Shown: one piece after another, positions 6,044 through 9,919 of the stretch | Layout: each line of letters starts with the position of its first letter | Position numbering within the stretch: position 1 is the stretch's first letter | NCBI GenBank assembly: GCA_027030435.1 | Contig: JALVEX010000262.1 | Span: forward strand, 1-9,919 | DNA length: 9,919 nucleotides | Direction: 5' to 3' | From: Paracoccaceae bacterium | GTDB lineage: Bacteria > Pseudomonadota > Alphaproteobacteria > Rhodobacterales > Rhodobacteraceae | Made by a program: the position numbers and the translations under genes | Notes under the pieces: generated by a model | What the model saw: only the letters and a program-made list of their open reading frames with translations | Told to the model about the DNA's origin: nothing | Databases searched by the model: none

Positions 6044-7200
6044 CTACCGATCTCACGGCATACACCGGCGCCGCGATCCTCGATGGCGAAACCATCCACA
6101 AGGGCCATGCGCTCCTGTGCGAGGGCGGGCGCGTGAAGGCTGTCGCGCCCCCAGGGGAGTTGCCCGAAGGCTGCACCCTGAAGGCGCTTCAGGGCGGCCT
6201 GATCTGCCCCGGATTCGTGGATCTTCAGGTCAATGGCGGCGGCGGGGTGATGCTGAACGATGCCCCGAGCCCCGAAACCATCGCCACCATCTGCAAGGCC
6301 CATCTCCCCTTCGGCACCACCTCCCTCCTGCCGACCCTGATCACCGATACCCCCGCGCGGATGGCGGAAGCGCGCCGGGCGGCGAAGGCGGCGCTCGCGC
6401 AGGGGGTGGCGGGGGTGATCGGGCTCCATTTCGAGGGGCCCCATATCGCGCCCGCGCGCAAGGGGGCGCATGATCCGGCGCTGATCCGGCCCATGGAGGC
6501 CGAGGATCTCGCCTTCCTCGAGGCGGCGGCGGCGGAGCTGCCGACGCTCATGATCACCCTCGCCCCCGAATCGGCGCGCCCGGAAGAGATCCGCGCGCTG
6601 GCCGCGGCCGGCGCCATCGTCTCCCTCGGCCACAGCGATGCCGATTACCCGGCGGCGATGGAAGCCGTCCGCGCCGGGGCCACCTGCGCCACGCATCTCT
6701 TCAACGCCATGAGCCAGCTCGCCGCCCGCGCGCCCGGTCTTGTCGGCGCGGCGCTTGAAAGCGGCGCGCTCCATGCCGGGCTGATCGCAGACGGCATCCA
6801 TGTCGATCCCGCCACGATCCGCATCGCGCTGCGCGCCAAGGCCGGGCCGGGGCGGATCTTCCTCGTGACCGACGCCATGGCGGTGATCGGCAGCGATCTT
6901 GCGGAATTCACCCTGAACGGGCGGCGCATCCTGCGCCGCGACGGGCGGCTGACGCTGGCCGACGGCACGCTCGCGGGCGCCGATCTCGACATGATCTCGG
7001 CGGTGCGTTTCATGGTGGAAAGCATCGGGATCGGCCGGGAGGAGGCGCTCCGCATGGCCTCCCTCTACCCGGCGGAGCTGATCGGGCGGAGCGGCGAGAT
7101 CGGCCGGCTCGCCCCCGGCACGCGGGCCGATTTCCTGCATCTCGACGATGATCTCGATATCCTCGGCGTCTGGCAGGGCGGCATCCGCCGCCTGCCCTGA
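6040..7200 (+). CDS. nagA: N-acetylglucosamine-6-phosphate deacetylase
   Basis: 386 residues, the usual family length. This cytoplasmic amidohydrolase converts GlcNAc-6-phosphate to glucosamine-6-phosphate and acetate in amino-sugar catabolism and peptidoglycan recycling. The core begins PGFVDLQVNGGGG (57-69); the metal-binding HxH of other amidohydrolases is replaced by Q-N, as in the single-metal E. coli-type enzymes. Further motifs are GLHFEGPHI (Glu132, metal ligand), LGHSDA (His198), THLFNAM (His219), DGIHVDP (His254, substrate) and VTDAM (Asp278, catalytic acid/base). The C-terminal beta-sandwich has LAPGTRADF. All key residues are present. The start at 6040 has AAGGA 10 nt upstream, a modest site; the same frame stays open upstream to 5842 without family similarity. 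No nagB, nagK or PTS gene is in the window, so nagA stands alone here. Confidence 0.95.
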   Translation: MTTDLTAYTGAAILDGETIHKGHALLCEGGRVKAVAPPGELPEGCTLKALQGGLICPGFVDLQVNGGGGVMLNDAPSPETIATICKAHLPFGTTSLLPTLITDTPARMAEARRAAKAALAQGVAGVIGLHFEGPHIAPARKGAHDPALIRPMEAEDLAFLEAAAAELPTLMITLAPESARPEEIRALAAAGAIVSLGHSDADYPAAMEAVRAGATCATHLFNAMSQLAARAPGLVGAALESGALHAGLIADGIHVDPATIRIALRAKAGPGRIFLVTDAMAVIGSDLAEFTLNGRRILRRDGRLTLADGTLAGADLDMISAVRFMVESIGIGREEALRMASLYPAELIGRSGEIGRLAPGTRADFLHLDDDLDILGVWQGGIRRLP

Positions 7201-7303
7201 ACCCGCCCCTGCGGCACCGCGCGCGATCCCGGACGAATGCAGCGGAAAGGCCGAATCAACCTTCCTTCGGTGGAAAAACGAACCAGCGGCGGGGGGGATG
7301 GAT
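7201..7303. other. spacer between nagA and the 3' end of tRNA-Gly
   Basis: 103 nt with no gene. Weak dyads are present (for example CCGAA 7251-7255 with TTCGG 7266-7270), but there is no convincing intrinsic terminator for either convergent unit. A TTTTT on the minus strand (7278-7274) lacks a good preceding stem. Confidence 0.4.
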
Positions 7304-7378
7304 TGGAGCGGGCGATGAGATTCGAACTCACGACCCCAACCTTGGCAAGGTTGTGCTCTACCCCTGAGCTACGCCCGC
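7304..7378 (-). tRNA. tRNA-Gly (anticodon GCC)
   Basis: Reading the minus strand, the acceptor arm GCGGGCG (7378-7372) pairs with CGCCCGC (7314-7308). It is followed by discriminator T and an encoded CCA (7306-7304). The D-arm is GCTC/GAGC. The anticodon stem is CAACC/GGTTG with loop TTGCCAA, giving anticodon GCC, which reads GGC and GGT glycine codons. The T-arm has the invariant TTCGAAT loop. All arms pair, with one G-U in the T-stem, so this is an intact 75-nt tRNA. Confidence 0.97.
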
Positions 7379-7397
7379 GCTACCAATCGTGAGGCGA

Positions 7398-7425
7398 TAT
7401 ATAGCCAGCGCGCGGCCGGCTGCAA
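7398..7425 (-). promoter_or_regulatory. promoter of tRNA-Gly
   Basis: On the minus strand, TTGCAG (7425-7420) and TATATA (7403-7398) are separated by 16 nt. The -10 ends 20 nt before the tRNA 5' end, which would give a leader of roughly a dozen bases. The TATATA is the only AT-rich hexamer nearby. Confidence 0.6.
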
Positions 7426-7544
7426 GAGGGAAATTCGGGGGCGGGCGAAAAATTTCGGGAAAAACTGCGCCCCGCCGCACGGCGCTGCCCCACGGCATCC
7501 CCACGCGGCAAGAAGGCACCTCAGGCCACCAGCCTGCCCCGGTT

Positions 7545-7572
7545 TTGAATGACGGGCGGATGGTGCTATTTT
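7545..7572 (+). promoter_or_regulatory. candidate sigma-70 promoter of the secreted-protein gene
   Basis: TTGAAT (7545-7550) and TATTTT (7567-7572) have a 16-nt spacer. Each matches the consensus at 4 of 6 positions. The predicted start of transcription is about 40 nt upstream of the ATG at 7618. Confidence 0.45.
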
Positions 7573-7617
7573 CGGAGAACGAATGGAATTTCACCTGACC
7601 GATTTGGAGCAAAAATC

Positions 7618-8337
7618 ATGTATGAACGCCGAATCCCGAGGATTTTCTCCCTTCACCTGATCGCCCTTCTCCTGCCCGGCCTCCTCTCAGCCGGCCCGGC
7701 GGGGGCGGATATTTTCGGCGTCCCGCGCCGCGGTATCGCGGCCACCATCCATAACCAGCCGGTGAGGCCGGACACCCTGCGCGTCACCCTCAGCGGCATG
7801 CGGCGGTTCGTGGTGGCCAAGAACGGGGAGCGGCGCCGGAAGAAGGGCGAGCTGGACGAACTCTCCTTCTCCCTCACAAGCCTCGAACCCCGCGTGATGG
7901 AGCGCGACGACAAATCCTATGGCGCTTCCTACATGTTCAATGAAACCCGTGGAAAAGGCGGTCTTGATTACGTGAAGATCAGCGAGGGCGACATCATCCG
8001 CCTGCAGCCGCTCCGGCGCGGGTGGAGCCTGCCCGATCAATGGATCAACCTGCCGCCCGGCGGTCGGTTTTCCATCACCGTTCTTGCCCATGAAAGCGAT
8101 TGCCTGCGCCGCTCCGGCTGCAGGCGCGGCAACAGGGGGAGCTATGTGGTCGAAATGCGGCTGCCGCCCCTGCCCCGCCCCCTGCCCGGAAGCTGCACGC
8201 CCAGAAACACCTTCCGCTGGACATTGCTGGACGGGCGCTATCAGATCCCCCGGATGCGCGACGTGAACATCGCCGAAAGAGGATCGGTGGTGCTTTATCC
8301 GATCGAGGGAACGATCTGCGTCACCGCGGCGCGCTGA
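7618..8337 (+). CDS. uncharacterised secreted protein
   Basis: 239 residues; I do not recognise the family. A basic start (MYERRIPR) and a hydrophobic stretch (9-25) ending AGPAGA (cleavage at about residue 30) form a Sec signal peptide. The mature protein would be exported, about 209 residues, basic and probably mostly beta-strand (SFSLTSL, FSITVLA, GSYVVEMRL, GSVVLYPI). A charged stretch NGERRRKKGELDE lies at 69-81, a proline-rich link LPPLPRPLPG at 182-191, and there are exactly four cysteines (162, 168, 193, 234), all in the C-terminal third, which suggests two disulfides. The ATG at 7618 is preceded by GGAG with 8-nt spacing; the in-frame ATG at 7549 falls inside the likely promoter. It is monocistronic: it has its own promoter candidate and is followed by a strong hairpin. 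No function is inferred. Confidence 0.8.
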   Translation: MYERRIPRIFSLHLIALLLPGLLSAGPAGADIFGVPRRGIAATIHNQPVRPDTLRVTLSGMRRFVVAKNGERRRKKGELDELSFSLTSLEPRVMERDDKSYGASYMFNETRGKGGLDYVKISEGDIIRLQPLRRGWSLPDQWINLPPGGRFSITVLAHESDCLRRSGCRRGNRGSYVVEMRLPPLPRPLPGSCTPRNTFRWTLLDGRYQIPRMRDVNIAERGSVVLYPIEGTICVTAAR

Positions 8338-8363
8338 GCGAGGCCGCGCCGCCACATCATGAA

Positions 8364-8391
8364 AAGGGCGCGGCCCGCCGGCCACGCCCTT
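8364..8391. terminator. bidirectional terminator between convergent genes
   Basis: AAGGGCG-C-GGCC, loop CGCC, GGCC-A-CGCCCTT: 11 base pairs with one internal mismatch. It lies 26 nt past the secreted-protein stop and 40 nt past the binding-protein stop on the other strand. On the minus strand the stem runs into TTTTC; on the plus strand it is followed only by a pyrimidine-rich stretch. Confidence 0.7.
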
Positions 8392-8431
8392 CCCTCTCCT
8401 TTGTCCAGCGCCTTTTTCCGGCGCCTTCGGC

Positions 8432-9418
8432 CTATTTCAGCGCCTTGTCGGTGATCTGATGCGTCCAGGCGCCCTCGGGCTCCTTGGTGATGACCGGATC
8501 CGAGCCGCCCGACATCAGGATCTTCACCGTGCGCTCGTAATCGGCCGGATCAAGCTCGCCGTTGGAGCCCGCGGTGAGCTTGGCCACCTCGCGCATCATG
8601 CGCTTCTGGTGACGCTCCGTCTGGGCGCCGGTCTCATCGTAATCGAGCACGATCATCGCCGCCTCGTCGGGGTGCTCCTCGGCCCATTTCCAGCCCTTCA
8701 TGGAGGCGCGCACGAAGCGCACCAGCTCATCCTCGAACTTCGGATCCTTCAGGCGATCCTCGAGCACATAGAGCCCGTCCTCCAGCGTCGCCACGCCCTG
8801 ATCCTCATACTTGAAGGTCACCAGATCCTCGGGCTTCAGCCCGGCATCGATGATCTGCCAGTATTCGTTGTAGGTCATGGTGGAGACGCAATCGGCCTGG
8901 CCGTTCAGGATCGGATCGACGTTGAAGCCCTGCTTGAGCACCGTCACGCCGCCGGGGGAGCCGTCGGTGGGGATGCCGAGGATGCTCATCCAGGCAAGGA
9001 AAGGATATTCATTGCCGAAGAACCATACCCCGAGCGTATGGCCGGGGAAATCCTTGGGCGTCTTGATGCCGCTGTCGGCGCGGCAGGTGAGCATCATGCC
9101 CGAGCGCTTGAAGGGCTGGGCGATATTGACGAGCGGCAGCCCCTTCTCGCGCGCCGCCAGCGCCGAGGGCATCCAGTCGATCACCACATCGGCGCCGCCG
9201 CCGGCAAGCACCTGGGTGGGCGCGATGTCGGGCCCGCCGGGCTTGATCGTCACGTCGAGGCCCTCGTCGGCATAGAAGCCCTTGTCGAGCGCGGCATAGT
9301 AGCCGGCGAACTGGGCCTGGGTCACCCATTTCAGCTGCAGCGTCAGATCATCGGCCGCATCCGCCGAGGCGGCGCCCATGGAAAGCGCCAGAGCGGCGGC
9401 TGTGAGCAGTTTCTTCAT
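8432..9418 (-). CDS. ABC transporter substrate-binding protein, NMT1/THI5-like
   Basis: 328 residues. The signal peptide MKKLLTAAALALSMGAASADA (cleaved near residue 21) is followed by LTLQLKWVTQAQFAGYYAALDKGFYADEGLDVTI, the N-terminal signature of the NMT1/THI5-like family. GGPDIAPTQVLAGGGADVVIDW (61-82) follows, then the second-lobe segment DFPGHTLGVWFFGNEYPF (123-140). Members bind pyrimidine thiamine precursors (ThiY), riboflavin-like compounds, and taurine or sulfonates in more distant relatives. The ThiY CCCFC motif is absent, so a thiamine precursor is not indicated. Two cysteines (112, 177) are present in the mature part. The start at 9418 is preceded by GGGAGGAAG with good spacing. 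It is downstream of, and codirectional with, the permease gene (62-nt gap), so both belong to one importer. The substrate cannot be assigned from this window. Confidence 0.9.
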   Translation of the reverse strand: MKKLLTAAALALSMGAASADAADDLTLQLKWVTQAQFAGYYAALDKGFYADEGLDVTIKPGGPDIAPTQVLAGGGADVVIDWMPSALAAREKGLPLVNIAQPFKRSGMMLTCRADSGIKTPKDFPGHTLGVWFFGNEYPFLAWMSILGIPTDGSPGGVTVLKQGFNVDPILNGQADCVSTMTYNEYWQIIDAGLKPEDLVTFKYEDQGVATLEDGLYVLEDRLKDPKFEDELVRFVRASMKGWKWAEEHPDEAAMIVLDYDETGAQTERHQKRMMREVAKLTAGSNGELDPADYERTVKILMSGGSDPVITKEPEGAWTHQITDKALK

Positions 9419-9454
9419 CTTTCTTCCTCCCTTGGTTCATCTTCTCATTGTTGT

Positions 9455-9468
9455 GATCAATCTTGATC
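9455..9468. promoter_or_regulatory. GATCAA-TC-TTGATC dyad between permease and binding-protein genes
   Basis: A perfect 6-2-6 inverted repeat in the 62-nt gap, 37 nt upstream of the binding-protein start. It could be an operator or just a small mRNA hairpin inside the operon. The TTGATC half-site is also found in the repeats at 5636-5669 but is common elsewhere. Confidence 0.28.
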
Positions 9469-9480
9469 GGACGGCGCTTG

Positions 9481-9919
9481 TCAACCGCGCTGCGAGGGAT
9501 GCCAGAAGGTCACCCATTTCTCTATCAGGGTGACAAGCCCGTAGAAAAGCGATCCGGCGAGCGCCGCCATGGCGATCTCTGCCCAGACCATGTCGATCGC
9601 GAGGCGGCCCACCTCGGTGGAGATGCGAAAGCCCATGCCGTAGATGGGCGAGCCGAAATATTCCGCCACGATGGCGCCGATCAGCGCCAGCGTGGTGCCC
9701 ACCTTGAGCCCGTTGAAGATGAAGGGCATGGCGGCGGGCAGGCGCAGCTTCACCAGCTCCTGCCAGTAGCCGGCGGCATAGGTGCGCATCAGATCGCGCT
9801 GCATCTCGGAGGCTTCCGAAAGCCCCTGCACGGTGTTGACCAGCACAGGGAAGAACACCATCGCCACCACCACCGCGGCCTTCGATTCCCAGCCGAAGCC
9901 GAACCAGTTGACCATGATC
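9481..9919 (-). CDS. ABC transporter permease, SsuC/TauC/ThiX-like (N-terminus outside window)
   Basis: The C-terminal part, about 146 residues, of a binding-protein-dependent transport permease; the frame stays open to the window edge. It opens within the family region MVNWFGFGWESKAAVVVAMVFFPVLVNTVQGL, so the methionine at 9915 is internal and the full protein (about 250-270 residues) starts beyond the window. The cytoplasmic EAA loop, which contacts the ATPase, is visible as TYAAGYWQELVKLRLPAAMP. It is followed by FIFNGLKVGTTLALIGAIVAEYF and a last helix ALAGSLFYGLVTLIEKWV. It forms the membrane channel for the binding protein encoded next. The ATPase gene is not in the window and is probably upstream. 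Confidence 0.9.
   Translation of the reverse strand, partial: IMVNWFGFGWESKAAVVVAMVFFPVLVNTVQGLSEASEMQRDLMRTYAAGYWQELVKLRLPAAMPFIFNGLKVGTTLALIGAIVAEYFGSPIYGMGFRISTEVGRLAIDMVWAEIAMAALAGSLFYGLVTLIEKWVTFWHPSQRG

Noticed and set aside
7270..7303. An intrinsic terminator for tRNA-Gly using the minus-strand TTTTT at 7278-7274
   Set aside because: No adequate stem precedes the T run.
7304..7378. The tRNA-Gly gene as an integration site of a genomic island
   Set aside because: I found no repeat of the tRNA 3' end, integrase or mobility gene in the window, and the tRNA 3' side borders nagA, a housekeeping gene.
8408..8424. A second hairpin (GCGCC-N8-GGCGC region) next to the binding-protein stop
   Set aside because: Only 5 bp with the T run inside the loop; the hairpin at 8364-8391 explains termination better.

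Overview
The window looks like chromosomal DNA of a high-GC alphaproteobacterium, most likely of the Rhodobacteraceae type. This is inferred from very strong G/C third-position bias, the near absence of TTA, CTA and TCA codons (which leaves long antisense frames open everywhere), and the transporter families present. It is mostly nutrient uptake and housekeeping. I see no phage, insertion sequence, CRISPR array or defence system.

Layout. Bases 2-220 (+) are the tail of a LivF-type branched-chain amino-acid ABC ATPase. It converges on a minus-strand cluster that reads right to left. First comes a TAXI-family periplasmic binding protein (4547-5509), then a hairpin directly after its stop. Next is a fused TRAP permease with an extra soluble C-terminal domain (1707-4379). 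It is followed 16 nt later by a UspA/TeaD-like universal stress protein (1265-1690), and after a gap with two perfect hairpins by a membrane-anchored DsbA-like thioredoxin-fold protein (265-1113). The first three form a coherent TRAP transport operon. The DsbA-like gene may be its last member or a separate unit.

A 530-nt gene-poor divergent region (5510-6039) separates this cluster from nagA (6040-7200, +), the N-acetylglucosamine-6-phosphate deacetylase of amino-sugar catabolism and cell-wall recycling. Just before nagA lies a possible 37-codon leader ORF. Its stop overlaps the nagA start (ATGA), and it carries an in-phase 9-nt repeat and two mutually exclusive stem-loops. This is the least explained structure in the window.

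Downstream are a tRNA-Gly(GCC) gene on the minus strand (7304-7378) with a recognisable promoter, and an unrecognised secreted 239-aa protein (7618-8337, +). A good bidirectional hairpin separates that gene from a second minus-strand transport operon. That operon contains an NMT1/THI5-like ABC binding protein (8432-9418) and, upstream of it, the C-terminal part of its inner-membrane permease (9481 to the window end). Its ATPase is presumably outside the window.

Overall the content is ordinary. The items worth a second look are the nagA leader, the hairpin-based spacing inside the TRAP operon, the DsbA-like neighbour, the orphan secreted protein and the unassigned substrates of the two uptake systems.
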